64,000 nt of DNA from Isoetes taiwanensis (Eukaryota > Streptophyta > Lycopodiopsida > Isoetales > Isoetaceae), in contig JAJEKV010000158.1 in NCBI GenBank assembly GCA_021234155.1, positions 617,820 to 681,819 on the forward strand, given 5' to 3'. The translations under genes and the position numbers were made by a program. Below the pieces are notes generated by a model that saw only the letters and a program-made list of their open reading frames with translations, was not told the DNA's origin and searched no databases. Below, piece after piece: positions 1 to 13,612 of this stretch. Each line of letters opens with the position of its first letter. Positions within the stretch are counted from its first letter, which is position 1.

Positions 1-311
1 TGAAGTGTTGCTTGAAAGTGGTGCACGTTTGATGCACTAGACAAGAACAAAAATACTGCTCTTCACTATGCCTGCTGGTTATGGACGTGCAGAATGTGTG
101 GAGGCTTCTTTTGAAGAGTGGTGCAGCTGTGTGGAGTAGAAAGTTGAAATTATTTTTGGCTGATTGGATTTTTCTTTTATGATATGTTAATAGTGACGTT
201 GCATTCTTTCATTCAGGACTGTTACCAACTTGGAAAGACGCACGTGGATGTTGCAAGATGAATGAACAAGAAGGAGATTGTGAAGTTGTTAGAAAGGATG
301 TTTATCTGTGA
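1..311 (+). pseudogene. AKR2: AKR2-type ankyrin-repeat protein, 3' end (two exons)
   Basis: Reading across frames gives the C-terminal ankyrin repeats typical of plant AKR2 proteins, cytosolic factors that help target chloroplast outer-envelope proteins. Visible pieces are EVLLESGA, then DALDKNKNTALHYA, then a shifted AGYGRAECVEA. An intron lies at about 135-216, ending with a pyrimidine-rich tract and CAG. The next exon (217-311) reads, with shifts, as a V-D-V-A-K-M-N-E-Q-like ankyrin helix followed by KLLERDVYL and TGA at 309-311; this matches the family's usual C-terminus (LLE-[RK]-D-x-F-L-stop). At least three frame changes and an in-frame TAG break the reading. The retained intron argues against a processed pseudogene. 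It could be a living gene with consensus errors. Only the last part lies in the window. Confidence 0.6.
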
Positions 312-3300
312 GACCCTATCAGAAATGCTAAAATGTTAGCAGCTATTTGTGTGCGTTCTCTTTCTTCCCTCTTAGTCCCAGGCTTTGTTTGAAGTTGCCA
401 AGTGGAAGGCTTGTCATTTTGATGTACTCAGCATAAAGATTTTGGTACGTGCTGAGAAGCTTATAGTCCCACTATGTTTGTGTAATATTTTAGAGATCTC
501 AAAATAAGTCATTTGCCCTTCTAACAATTGTTAGCAATGGTGGCTTGGAAGTTGGTAAAAGTGGCAGTGGCTGGAAGCTACCATTAGAGGTGGATATATA
601 TTGTGAAAGGAAAACCAAAAAGACAAGCCATGTATATAATGTATGCTACGTATTGATCCAGACTACGTTCTTTGGTATTTATGATAAAGGGACATCTTTT
701 TTAATGGTATGCCATATTCTTTCGATGGGTTCTTCAAAATTCTTCTAAGCTTCTCGCAGAAACCACAACTCAATTTTTATTCGTCTAGATTTCTTTTACA
801 ATTTCTCCTGTAGTCTTCCCTAAAGATTTTTATTTAGATTCTATTTAGGGTGAGATTCGACTACGGCATTGAATATTTTATGAAGGCTAATAGAAATTCA
901 CCGGCTTTGCGATGTTCCACTCTTGTGGAAGTTCGTGAAATTACTAGCGTGGGCGTTGCCAAAACAATTTTAAAAGTCACAGCCCTAATAAATTCTCAAA
1001 TTGCGGATTTAACCATTGTTAAGCCATGAGGTTGAAGAATTAAAGCGCCAAAGCGCCTGAGGCCATATCTAGTGCAAGACATCACGATTGCTTTCTTGGA
1101 AGCCACAATTTTACTTGCAAGGCGTCTTGGTGCTGCTTGAAGCCACAAGGCCCGCGAGCCACCTTTGAAAAGGACGTAAAGATGTCGCGGTGCTTTAAAC
1201 CACCGAGGCCATCTCAGAACTTAAGCCGATTCCGAGTCATCAGGCCGGATTAAAAAGAAAAACTCTTCCGGGGGCCAGCCAACATTTCCGGATTACATAG
1301 CGTTAAGATCCCGCGCCCGCGTCTCGATTCGGGACTATTGACGGAATTCACAGCTTCGATCGGCCGGCGCAAGTGCGCCATTCACCGCGAGATCTTTTAG
1401 GATGACTAACCCATGTCAATTGCTGTTCACATGGAACCTTTCTCCTTAGGTCTTCAATGTTCTCATTTGAATACTTGCTACTACCACCAAGATCTTGCCT
1501 TGGGTGTCGTTCCCTCGAGACTCGCTGGAAACGCTCCACGACATCCACGCCCTCCCTACTCGCCCGAGGCCTCATGCTTGCCACGGCGAAGCGCCATCCA
1601 TTTCGAGGGGCTAGTTGATTTGGCAAGTGGTGATACACACTCCTTAGCGGATTCGACTTACATGACCGCGATCACAGCGTCTTAATCAATCAACACCCTT
1701 TGTGGGATCTAGGTTAAGCGCGCGCGGAGCCGCAGTAACGGCTTTTCGGTTCATCAGCATCGCGGTTACGCTTGCCAAAAATGGCCCACTTGGAGCTCAA
1801 TTCGAGTAGGGTTCAATGGAGCAGAACGCCACCGACTAGCGTTTGAGAATAGGTGAAGTTTCTCCCAGTGCCTCTAATCATTAAGCTTTAGATAAAAAGT
1901 TTGAGCGGCATTAATAGAATGATGTTAAAGCGTACAATTATACATCATCGCCAAATAAGCGTATATATACATGTCAATTGTGCGAGGGACATAGGCCGAT
2001 CTCGCATGTCTAACCTCTTTATGGCGTAATCCCGGGTGGGGGTAAGGGGATCATAGTTTATGCGGGATTGAAGTACCATAAGGCACTAAAGGAATGGTTA
2101 GTACCATGGGGACCATATCAAAATGGCGACATATACAAGTTGGTACTAAGCCTTTGCATTATATGGGCTATTATTCTATTCTTTGGGATGAAGATGATCA
2201 ATTTGCATGGCATATATTTGACATGATTCTACATTCTAACACCCACATGAAGGTGCCACTAATATTATGCTAACAAGAAAGGCGAATTGTAGCGTAAGTA
2301 TTTTCTATGCTTGTCATGCTCGCTCTCATTATGCCCATGACGGTTGAGATGTCCAAAATTGCAATTTTTTGTGTAAATTCGATAAAGTAGACAATGGTTG
2401 AAGTCTCTTCTATAATTTGGGATTCACATAACAATTTGTGAGGTTGCTGTTGGTGATGTTATTTCCATGTCGTTCAGCTCTATGCTTCTTTGATGTTATT
2501 GCCCCACAATGGAGTCATAGGTTTATGCTTACATACAAAGAAATTTATCAGCGTGACCTTCGCGGCCATGGCTTTATTCTTTCTCTAACCCATTTTACCA
2601 AAGAAGTTTTTGTGCTAAGTCGAATAGATCTCAATTACGGACATCCTTGAGATGCAAAAGAACATGCACCATTTACATTACCTTATAATCTGATATAGAG
2701 TTGCATAAGAACTAGAAAGTAAGAACATATGATTAATTTTATGCATTAGGTGTGAGATGGAGGTTAAGGTGTTGTTGTGGACTCGGACTCATCCGTTTTT
2801 ATCTTTCTGCATAGGTGCCAAACACAAAGAGGGCATTGAAAATAGTGCTAATGCCATTCTAGTGATGCTATATTAGGTACGCGAGAATATCTACATCATG
2901 TCAAATCATGCTACATACTACTGGCATTCTTAGTACAAGTTGTCGTGGGCGGTGGATGAAGAAGCGTTTATTCAGGTCCATTGTAGATGCCATAGAATAA
3001 CACATAGCATATTTCTTGCTCGTACATGGTTGAACTCCTTGGCCATGGCATGTCTTTTAAGAATCACCGAACACATATATTGATTGCCATCTTTGCCTAG
3101 ATGTTTGTAATTTTGGAAGACTATTTCTTAGCCTTTCGCGAGGATGCTTGGCAACATTGAGCTTACTGCTTGATGTTTTATGATAATGTGCATTTTGGAT
3201 CCTAGTTGGGATCTATCCTTATAAAATCTTTTAGATGATGTACAATTGTGTCATCTTTGGATAGTGTTGTTGCTCTTGATTATTAATGTGTGCTTTTGCA

Positions 3301-4250
3301 TGGCTGGTCGAGGTGGCTCCTTGGGCCCAGTTCTTTCTTGAGCAGAGAGAAAGTTCATTCAACTCCTAGGTGTTGTAGAAAGTGATAAAATAGGCCCATT
3401 CCTTATCTAGGCCCCGGAACATGAGTTAATCATGTCTCCAAGACGAGGTTCCTAAAGATTTCAAGGTAGCTTGCATTCCTTATATATCTTTGGAGCATAT
3501 CGAGCTGTTGTGTTTATCCTCTAGCACTATGCATGTTAAGCGATTCTGAGATTAGAAATGGGGAGAGCGATTAAATTGGAGCCATAGGGCTGACTTTCCA
3601 TTAGAGCTAATTTCATCTTTGAAGAAGTGTGCTATTGAACTTTTTGGGTGTTATCATGGAGGTAGTTTTGTATGTTGCATTAGTTGCTTATTGGTAATCA
3701 TAATTCTCAACATTATTACATAGAAGTTGTTTGCCTTGATGGTGGGGATGGCGAAGGGCTGGTGCTTATGCTCTTTACACACCTGTAATTCATTGCAGAG
3801 ATTTATCAGTGCGATCTTGTGAGTGTGGTGAGATCAAACCATATCGAGCCCATACAACATTTTAAGTCTAAGCTGAAGCTAGTTAGAACCACGATCACGT
3901 CGTGTTGTGCTTGAAAGTTGTAAAAAGAAATGTCACCGATTGTGCTTGTGCATGAGCATCCTTGTTAAAGACCTAATATTAAAATGAAACAGGAAAATCT
4001 CAAGCGGCTATAGCACAAGTTAGCGGTGTCTTAGTGGAACTTGTATTAATGCGACAAGCATTTACGTTATGACATTGGGCAATAAATAGTGAAACTTGAG
4101 CAATGCTCTAGATGTAGTTGTTTTGTCTAATAAAAATTTGGGCGGCTTATTTTTTATGAGTTGCTGGACCAGTTCCTGTCTTCACAAGAAAGCAATACTT
4201 TACGTAGATCCAAAAGCCCCACTCTGACCTCTGCTTGAGAAAGTAAAAAG
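312..4250. other. Gene-free region, no recognisable coding
   Basis: About 3.9 kb without a recognisable gene. The first few hundred bases may be 3' UTR of the AKR2-like gene. Around 1,040-1,820 the composition turns GC-rich, with overlapping open frames on both strands that match nothing I know and look like composition effects. From about 1,900 on it is AT-rich and full of stops in all frames. I see no LTR, terminal inverted repeat or RNA gene here. A decayed transposon is likely but cannot be named. Confidence 0.4.
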
Positions 4251-6249
4251 ATGGGAAATGGTTCTCCTTAAATGCGCCAAGAATGGAAATGGCTATAAAG
4301 GGGCTTTAAGTGCATGGAAGCTCCATTTTTCATCATCACAGCATTAAAAAGGATTGTTACCAAAAATTCCCACAACTTTGGTTTGATTTATGAGGATATA
4401 AATGCTTACATTCTTGAGTTAGGTTTCTTGGTCTTGATCTTTAACCCAACATGGAAGAAAAATGGCCTTGGGCCATCACATACAAAAGGGCTCATACTCA
4501 GCTAAACCTAGAATTAAACTGTACCAGTCTTTTGTCTTAGATCTCTTTCATGTAAGCCTGTGAAAATGAACCAAAACCAAAGTACATACAGTTTTCTTTT
4601 GATGCCCTTAGGCTCAGTTCCATTTGAAAGTTCTAGCTCCAAGGTGCAGAGTGAAAGCTCCAGCACATGCAATTTTTGTCCTCTTATATGCCTAAAGCAT
4701 GTAGAGTTATTGTGCCGTCGTACATAACCACAATCTAAAGGCGTGAGAGGCGGAGGAGAAAACATGGAAAAGAAAAATTTACCTAAAATTTGAGCGTTCT
4801 TGTAGCTCAAGCCAGGCTCCTAAGCTCCGGGCTCCCAAAATGTAAGCTCCATGAATTTTCCAAAAAACCCTAGGCAAAGGCTGGTTTTTCTCTGCTTGGA
4901 AACTTTCTTTGAAACTTGACTTCAATCTGCCCGGTTTACAGTATTCAAAGTCCTCTGCTTCCCTCCATGGCAGATTTATTGAGCTACAGAAACTGACCTG
5001 CAGGGTTAGAATCCTCAACAAGACATAGTTATGGCGGGCGACCATGGATTAAATCTGCGGTGAACCTACACTTACAGCGGAAACGAGCAGGGCCGCCTCT
5101 TTTTCATTTTCTTTTTTCTTAAAGCCCTTATTTTTTTCCCCTCGGAATGCGTGGCAAGCATCAATGCCTAAGGCATCTTGCCCATGAGAGTTATATATGT
5201 TGAGACAAGGATGTGTAGCATAGCATACTTATACCATTTGAAGGAAAAAATAAGATATTACAGTCATTCATTAAGAAATGTACATTGATTTTAGATATTT
5301 GTTTTGATTTAAGTAATGTGTAACTATATGGTTAGTTACTTTGTTTATCTATATATCTCAATAATTCGAGTCTCTTGTTTTGTTAACGAGGTTCAAGTGG
5401 AAGTTTGAATATATGATTTCTTAAGTTTAGAGATCCAACGGATATAAGCAAAGGTTGAACCTCCTTATTATGGCATGCATGTAAAATGATTTTGTTTTAA
5501 AAGTAACATAATTAGGGTCTGCTATTATTTAGGATCAAAGAGACATATGTGTGATGTCCACATATTAGTATGACTGCGTAAGATAAGGTAGACATTCTAG
5601 AATGGGGCTCGCATGAAAGCGACAAAAAGCCTCCCAGAATAGAAGAGAACTTTCTTATCAAAAAGAAGGTCGAGGATGAAGGTCGAGATTCTTGAAGAAG
5701 AGGCAAGGCGAGAACATACTGGCGGCATGGTGTGTCAATGAGGCCCTCCACCGTTTCAAAGGCGAAGAATAAGATCTTTATTTGAGAGAGAATAGATAGG
5801 CTTCTCATTCATCTTCAGCCTTGATTTTCGATAGAGGAAAAAATGAGATCACATTTGTCCATTAAGGATACTTAAAATGCCATGTCGGCTTTTTGTCGAT
5901 AAGAAAATGAATATATCTCATTCGATTATTATGTGGCCTGTAATTAATCATTTGCCTTCTTCTACCGTAGTATCCCGATTTTCATTATAACTTTTGATCA
6001 GGCTGGGATTCAAAAAACTTTTTGCCCAGCAATGGGTTAGATGTTCACAGAATCTATCTGGTATTAACCCATTCATACATCTTTTTACGATATAAATATA
6101 TAAAGAAATAAGCAAAAATCATATTTTTTTGGAGTCGCATATATGACCATTGATACATGCATAACCATATATCATTGGAAAGATCTTTTCATTTAGCATG
6201 TGCAACCTAGCGGCATAACATTTTGACAAGTGGATCAAAGTTATGGGAA
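4251..6249. other. Unrecognised intergenic DNA upstream of Copia element 1
   Basis: This holds short open frames only, such as minus-strand frames at 4,514-5,045. None contains a motif I recognise. The stretch about 4,150-5,050 reads more cleanly than its surroundings and may be single-copy DNA. The 5' LTR and primer site of the Copia element that starts near 6,250 should lie near here, but I could not find a matching LTR pair or a TGGTATCAGAGC primer site. Confidence 0.35.
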
Positions 6250-7284
6250 AAACAACGGCAGTAAAGTTGTTGGTGCATTAGTGCAGTTAATAGAGGGTAG
6301 CCATTCCATTGGAGGATTGTATAGAGGAGGGACGAGAAATGAGATCTCAAATTTCCTCTAATGCTACAATGGTGGATGGTAGGTAGCCCTTTTTGTCGCG
6401 AACTACCTGAGAAGAAAATAAAGAGTGTCCATTATACAACTTAGACCCCATGAAATTCAATGCTGTGGTCTTTGGTTTGTGTACTGCTTAGAAAGCTTAT
6501 CAGAGATTAAAGCCAGCCCTTCCCGGGTTTTAGAGGAAAAATACTGATGATAAGCCGTCCAAAGGGCTTGGACAAACATAAAATTTGAAATTCGCTCCCA
6601 AACCCCACGAATGGCTTACTTGTGGCATCTTCTAGGTGATGGCAAGCTAGCATTTCAGCCCGATTACGCAGAAGGCAAGTCGAGAGCTAGTTCTAACAAT
6701 CGAGGAGGGATAAAACCCCACGAGTCTTAGAACCTTCAGCTCGTCACTGACATTTGCCATAACGGATGATACAAAGTTATGACTCGTGAGATAATTCTTA
6801 GTAAGGTAGGAGCGCTTTGAAGCTCATTAGGGAATGAAGCCCACGTGAAATGTGGCGATTACCTTATAAGCCCGATTATGAGGTAAAAGTTCATCTCAAA
6901 TAGATCTTTTGGAAAAACAACTAAGGAAGCTTGGTGCTGAAAAGATGAACTAGTTTTTGGAGAAGTTTGATTCAATTGTGGCCGGATCTTGAAGGGTAGG
7001 AATATTCTTAGTGAGCAATATCAAATATTAGCCTTATCTAGAACATTCTCAACTCGACTTACAGCAGTAGTGAGAAACACCAGCCACCTCAAAGGAACAT
7101 GCTTTGAGAATGATTGGTGAATTTGAACAATGATCAAAAAGGTATGCTTGAGGGAGGATCAATCTCAGTCTTGTTTGCAAGAAAGCGAGAAGAGAGTGGT
7201 TCAACTATGCAAAGGAAAGATTAGAGACCTAAGCATGCTTGTAATCGATTATGGACATTTTGAAAAGTTGTCCAAATTAGGTAA

Positions 7285-8620
7285 CTTAATTTAAATGCTT
7301 TAATTGTGATGGTAAAGGTCATATGTTTACCGATTCTTAAGTCAAAGGGTGTTGGAGAAGAGAAGCGAGAGGAGAACACAAAAAGAGGAAGAGGGCGTTT
7401 CAAAGAAAGTGCTACTTTGAATGTTATAGAATCTTTATTGAAGAGAATTTCGAGGATGACATTGAGGTAAAAAGATGTGTTAAATATTTACGAGTTCAAT
7501 GCTAAAGATGATAACAAGTTTCTCATTATAGATTCCAGGCCCGAAAAGTCGGTAGTGCATGATGTAAAATCTTAGAGAATGTAAAAAGGAGAAGGTCAAG
7601 TGCGACTTGGAGATGGTGGTGTCACCGAGAAAATTAAGGACTTCACGAGAACCATTAAAATTCATTTGATTTGAGATGGAAAAATTATTGCTACTTAAGG
7701 AAGTGTTGTCGTATGCCAACACTTGTAAGGAATTATTCGGTGTACGGCTTGGCGATCTTGTGCTTCACAAAGTTGTTTTGAAAAACTTGAATGAAATATT
7801 TCTCAATGAGGTCTTGGGACGGGGATTAGTCATCTAAATTTGGTTGGTATTACAAAAACAACTTGGCACAATGGGTGTCACCTCACTTATCATCTTGATC
7901 GCTCTGTAAAACAAGCTCATAACATCAAAAATAGATGAAGAAAAAAGCATGGGATGCCCGAGCAGCGAAGCAATCAAGACTTGCATTTAAGACAAAAGGC
8001 AAGAAGATCAAAAAGGGTGTTGGTTTGATTCACTGCAGTCCATGGGGCTTAATTAATATTACAGGAATAGAAGGACCGCGGATATTTTATGACCTTCATA
8101 GATGATTTGTGAAGAACAAGATGCTATCTATTGAAAACAAAAAGATTAAGCCTTTGAAGCCTTAAAATTATTTGTGGCTGAAGTTGAACTAAGCTGAGAA
8201 AGGAAAGATCAAATGTATAGGTGGGAATGAGAGGAGAATACTTATCAAAGGAATTCAAATGGTTTTGTGCTTAGGGGCATTAAAAGGCAGTTTGACACGA
8301 ATTCTCCTGGGCAAAATAGATAGGCTGAAAGAAAAATAGAACCCTACTAAATGTATTAGATCCATGCTAAAGTACTCGAGGTCCCAAATTTTCTATGAAT
8401 TGAAGCATTGAAAGCTGCAGTGTATATTCAAAATTTCTTTATCACAAGTACAAAAGGTACAGAAATCCACGAAGAATGTTGTTAATTAGGAAATTACATT
8501 TTATGATCATTTAAAATCATTTGGTTGCTTAAGTTTTGTTCACATCCACGAAGAAATCGGAAAAAACTTGATGGCCCAGTGCATATATTGTATATGTTAG
8601 GTTATGGCATTCAAAACTAC
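7285..8620 (+). pseudogene. Copia 1 gag end, protease and integrase relic
   Basis: CFNCDGKGHMF at about 7,294-7,328 is a retroviral-type zinc knuckle (C-X2-C-X4-H). About 200 bases on, DNKFLIIDS followed by a shifted VVHD matches the active-site region of Copia aspartic proteases (usual form D-S-G-A-[ST]). The integrase begins near 7,830 (HLNLVGITKTTWHNG...), holds YFMTFIDD at 8,082-8,108 with LKTK following, then RGEYLSKEF (about 8,233), and ends with an AERKNRT-like string. FGCLSFVHIHEE at about 8,520-8,555 is the usual post-integrase segment. Stops and frame changes occur every 30-100 codons, so it is not translatable as given. Confidence 0.7.
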
Positions 8621-8627
8621 AAAGATT

Positions 8628-8940
8628 TGTTAGTTTGAGTTCTTGGCATACACCACCACAATGGCCGGATCCATGACTAGGGATACTACAAAGTACCATG
8701 CTCACTGATTTCATAGTGAACAAATGTGCAAAGAATGGGTGAATGGGCATGAGGCTAATGAAGTCTCCAGATTTGAGATGAGCACGAATTTGCATGCGAG
8801 AAGAGCTCCAGGTCTAATATAGTGTGAACCATAATCCCGAGAGCCGTACATCCTAACTATTAATACATACATAAGTTAACCTAAGCATGCAAATTAATGA
8901 TCACGCCTACTGACACCTAACGTATGGAGAAGAAAGGACA
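8628..8940. repeat. Left LTR of the nested non-coding element
   Basis: It starts TGTTAGTTTGAG and aligns over about 310 bases, with indels, to 13,256-13,560. Shared blocks include GAGTTCTTGGCATACACC, GGTCTAATATAGTGT, AAGTTAACCTAAGC and GACACCTAACGTAT. Confidence 0.6.
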
Positions 8941-11900
8941 GCGGCAATCGCCGAGTGAAGCGTGGATTTATTGATCAAATAAAGGAGTGCTTGATATAAT
9001 TCCACAAGAACGGTTGTTGCTCAAAAGGTAGTAGCCGGGCGTTAGGACCACAGAAAATAGGTTGGCTGCATGTTCAAACCCGAATTGAGTTTTACCGTAC
9101 CGTTGGTTTGTCGATTAATAGCATCATATTCTTGAGAAAAGAAACGACTCCAATAGCAGAGACATCGACATGGTATGAAAGGGCTTGTCGAGGAGAACAG
9201 AACGGGGCACGGTAAGCAAAAGTTTCAGGCTGGTGACGGCATCCGCACGAAGGTGAAGCCGGTGGATTCATCACCGTGAGTTTATGAATGGGGATCGCAA
9301 TGGTACGCTAGTCGAGGAATGAAGGTGGAGTAATAATTGACCTTATCCGAGCGGTGTCTCCCTTGATATTGGCTGAATTAGCGAGCCTTGGTACCTGGCG
9401 ATTTTGGCGGTCGTGATACCTTTCGCGACTTCGTGGCCTAACTGAGCTCGGTGGCCTTAAAAGGTGCATTTCGAGTTGAGACTATGCGGACTCATCCGCA
9501 TTTCTGGAAGAGCGAGTTCAATTTATCAAATGGTCATCCAGGTGAGCGTAGAAGCGAGAGAGAAGTCATCTTGAAAAATTTGTAAGAAGAGTTTTCCTTC
9601 ATAAAATCATGAAAAAGCGAGAGCATGATCGTTGAAATGTTGATGGAAGTTTGATAATCCAAAGGAACCACCTTATAGGCAAAAGTGCCCCGCGAGTGGT
9701 GAAAGTAGTCTTGAGTTGATCAAGATTCTTTGATTGAGATCGATTGTAGCGAAAAAACCATCCATGAAGGAGTACATCTCATGTCCGACCACCTCTTCGG
9801 GCACGACGTGAAGGAAGTGGAAAATGATCCGGCAAATTGGCACGATTGAGTTTAGGTAGTCCACCACCGCAGGGCCAGCGGATCTTACCATTGTGTTTGA
9901 GGCAATAACTATGGGGCTCACCCATTGGAATGTTTGACCTCGCTAGATCAAACCGACAAGGAGTTTGTCAATTTCGCCTTAGCGATCACGGTAATTAGGG
10001 TTGGCCAGAATGCTTGTCGTTGCTAAATTAATTACATCGAGATTTGGTAGAATGGTGAGTTCCCCGGGCTTTTGTTGATTCCCCAGAAGATCTCTTGTAG
10101 CTCAAAGCGAAATGTGTTTGAACTTTTGAAAAGCGGCCTGTGGCGATAAGGGCTGGAAGATTTGCGGCAAAGGCGGACCCGGTGATTGTTGCCCGTCCAC
10201 AATCACCGACTTGAGAGTCACGAATATGAAATTATCGCCATTGTCTGGACGGCGGCGGTTGAGCATAAGGGATCGTATTTTCTGCGTGGTGAAAAAAAAG
10301 AGGTTCTTTGAGAGTTTCATCGAGGTTGCTTCATGGCAGCGTGTACATCAAGCGAGGAGGTGCGGGAGAGTTGAAGCGCTCGAAAAGTGATCAACCGTTG
10401 GATTTCCCTATTACTGAGGCGGTAAGGTCAAGCAAAGCAGCCACCGACACAGTCACGATCAAGTCATTTCTCCCCAAAGGATAGAAGCATATTGGTGGGA
10501 TAGCCGGCTGACGCGGTGGAGCACGAACTTGATAAATATTCACGAGCTTCCTCGAATCGTAATGCGAGAGGAGGGTTCAGTGTTGTGAAATGATCTTACT
10601 TTGTTTCTAAGTCCATGAAATTGTTGGCATTGAGGTGACCATCGGTGATGACCAGCCCGATCAGGTAGCCCGATAATGGATACTCTTGGCACAGCGGGAG
10701 AAAAGGTGCAGACCAACATTTTCATAGTCACACGGATCTTCGCCCGACCTTCAAACTCCAAATTCCATGCAGAGGCGGAGATCACCAATGTTGATGTGAA
10801 GAAAGAGCGTGGCGCTTGAAGTGCAGTGATATGGCCATTTAGCCAACTTGATGTCATATAGAGACACGAAAAGAGTTGTGATGCCCATTTGTTTCGCGGG
10901 TTTATCAGGTGATGAGATTATTGCGCTACCCGATCAATTTGAACATGATTGACTTGTTGGTTGCCAAAGTAGATGAGTGGGTGTAGAGGTAGCCTGACCC
11001 CAACTTCATGGGTTAGGGTGGTAGCTGGTCCTTGAGAAGCAGACGAGGAGTTTCAAAATGGTTGCCAAGCTTAAAGGAATTTTGATCTTGGCTGGCTCCT
11101 CTTGGAGTTCGAGGCACATGAGAAAAAAAGGATCTGCTTGGTTCCACGGGTCTTTGGAGTCGTGGTAGTGAAGCGGCAACTTCTTTGAGTAAGTCAACCT
11201 GCGCGGCAATATTGGGATATGTGCGAGGCGTGGAGGTTGAGATGTGGAAGGTGTATCTTGTCTTTGTTGAGCTCGGTGGTGTATGAACATTTGCTAGTGT
11301 CGCGACCTTGGCTGCATGAGATTCAAAATGCTTTGGCGAACTTTTAGGCATGACATGTGGCATGAGTTTCTCCAAGTCAGTGCAAAATGTACCTTTTTTC
11401 TTCCTCATGAGGAATGGTGTCAGCTGCAAAGGCGGTTCGTGCCATTGGAATAATGAGTCGGGGCGTGATGCCACAGTGGCGTGAAACCAAACCAACCCAA
11501 TTTGATGGCTGAATTTGGAGGATTAAGTGCACGAAAATTTCCTCTGTGCTTGTTGATCCGGTGAGGTTGATTTCTTGGAAATTTGGTTGATAAGCGTGAT
11601 TCTTGGCGCTCTTGGTGGCTTCTTAAGAAGCTGGTCGGGCCTTGTTTGCCATTAGCAATCGAGTTGGTAAGCGAGTAGAAATGAGCCCGATGTGAATTAC
11701 GATTGGTGCGGTACATGCGAACTTGTGGAAGTTGAGAGTACGCCGTGGTGAGTATGACCCCATTCTTGGCAGTGATAACACTAAGCAGAAGGATCAAAAA
11801 AGGAGGGCGTGTGTTGGGTCCCCGTTGTTATCACATTGCTGATAGAAGTTGGTGGTTGCGCTGAAGTGGTGAAACGATAGTGCGATTGTTCTTTGAGGTG

Positions 11901-13255
11901 TGGTTTGCACTTGATAGCGAGTTTGTTCTTGCGGAAAAGTGGGATGATCGAGTGCACTCTTAGGTAGCATGATTGCACATGTTGCATCATACAATGGCGG
12001 GCCATTGGTTGATTGCACTCATTTGCCAAATGGCCTTGGTATTTAAATAGCAACTTGGTCGGCTAGCGGCGTAGTTGGCGTGTTGTTGAGGCACGGGCTG
12101 ACGATGCAATGGAACCATAACGGGTGGAATGAAAGGGAGCTCTGAAGAGCCACCCGCGGGGAGAAACATTGGCGAGTGATTGACAAGATCGATGCTTTGC
12201 TCAAAGTCGGGCGCGGAGTATTGATCATGGAAGTCGAATAAATTTGGAGGAAGTCCTTGGAGAAAGCAGACCAAAATCGGCTACGTGTTGGGTACTCCTT
12301 GAGTTCTTGGCGAGAATGTGAAATTCGATGCGCAAAATCAGGGCAGACTCAGGTAGGCTCTTGTTGAAGTTCATTGAGTTGCTTGAGATGAAATTGATCA
12401 TCATCAGAGTGGTCCCATAGTGAAAAGCAGTTCTCATTTGGGGACCAATCTTGTTTCAGTGGCTTTTGTTGGACATGAGCCATTGATGAGAGGAAACCGC
12501 AGCGGTGTGGTGGAAAAAGATGTGGAACTTGATTGAGGTTGCGCATGACCATTTAGAACGGCCCGGCCTAAATTCTTCCATGGGCTGAGCACTTTGGTCT
12601 AAGGGTTTGCCTTTAAGTGTTGCCAAGGTGGGATAAGTCGGTTCGAGTTTGAAAGGTAGATGTGAAAGTGCTTGGTTTGGGCGAGCGATTATAGTGAGGA
12701 TAGTGAGGAGGTTGAGTTGGAGAGTGGCATAGTGCACGAAGGACCTGATGAAGGGTGGTAGCGGTTGAGGCTGAAGGTGCACGAGCATTGGTTTTGAATC
12801 TGTAGGTTATGGCAGTGCGATTAGGAAATGTAGGGAAGAAATTCACAGGTAAGTATAAAGAAGACTTTACGTAGTCCACCTTGCAGGGGAGATGATGGTT
12901 GTGAAGGAAGAAGTATGGCACGAAGAGTGATGGATGTAGGTGTGTTGAGGGTATGAAATGCGGTTGAGAAAGGTTGAGCGGATAGGGCTCACGATGAGTG
13001 ATAATTGGCTGAAACATGAAACAATGTTTACCGCAGCAGGGCTGGGGCGAGACATGACCGCAGTGGGTAAAGCCGGTGAGCCCTAGGCAGAAGATGGCCT
13101 CCCTGATGTCATAAAGAATCCATACATATCACGAGCAGGTTTCAGGCGATGGCTCAAGCGAATCTTGCGTCGAGAAAAGGAGTTCTTCTGGCGTGAAGTT
13201 TCAGGACCGACATGGCGGCAGCGAAATTAGATCCCGGGCCGGCTGGCGGCGGCGG

Positions 13256-13612
13256 TGTTTGTTTGAGTTCTTGGCATACACCTACTGCGGCGATCCATGG
13301 CTAGCAGGATGCTACAAAGGCGCCATGCTCATGATCACAAAACAGAACAAAAGGAACAAATGTACAAAAGAATGGAGTAGATGAGCGTGAGCTAATGAGG
13401 CTCTCAAATTTGAGATGAAACACGAGTACATCGAAGGGCTCAGGTCTAATATAGTGTAGACGGAAATGAGACGTTACATCTAACTAATCTAAAGCCATAC
13501 ACTTAAGTTAACCTAAGCGTACCAAAGTCGTAGATGCATACCAGCGACACCTAACGTATTGCATGCACCTAGCGTAATGCATGCACAATGTTAACCACTA
13601 AGGTGGTTAACA
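13256..13612. repeat. Right LTR of the nested non-coding element
   Basis: Direct repeat partner of 8,628-8,940. It ends with a small inverted repeat (GTTAACCAC, TAA, GGTGGTTAAC at about 13,590-13,611) and a terminal CA, after which the interrupted Copia 1 reading resumes with LYDPTHRK. Confidence 0.6.

Larger units (their letters stand above)
8628..13612. mobile_element. Non-coding LTR-type element nested in Copia 1 (LARD-like)
   Basis: Two direct repeats lie at 8,628-about 8,940 and 13,256-13,612, both opening TGTT[AT]GTTTGAGTTCTTGG. The right copy ends GGTGGTTAACA, giving TGTTA...TAACA ends typical of plant LTRs. The 4.3-kb interior holds no gag or pol motif. It has strong G-over-C skew on the plus strand, which produces long but meaningless H/P/T-rich minus-strand frames at about 11,000-13,050. 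The flanking Copia 1 reading is cut exactly here. Target duplications are not clear (AGATT on the left, AGTTG on the right). The left repeat seems to lack the last 50 or so bases of the right one. A large non-autonomous retrotransposon derivative is the best reading. Confidence 0.6.

Noticed and set aside
1348-1685. Overlapping open frames on both strands in the GC-rich stretch
   Set aside because: Neither frame has a recognisable motif. Frames on both strands over the same bases are expected in a GC-rich patch with few stops.
11006-13055. Long minus-strand open frames rich in His, Pro, Thr and Ser
   Set aside because: They overlap each other in all frames, have no motif, and follow from the G-rich plus strand inside the non-coding LTR element.
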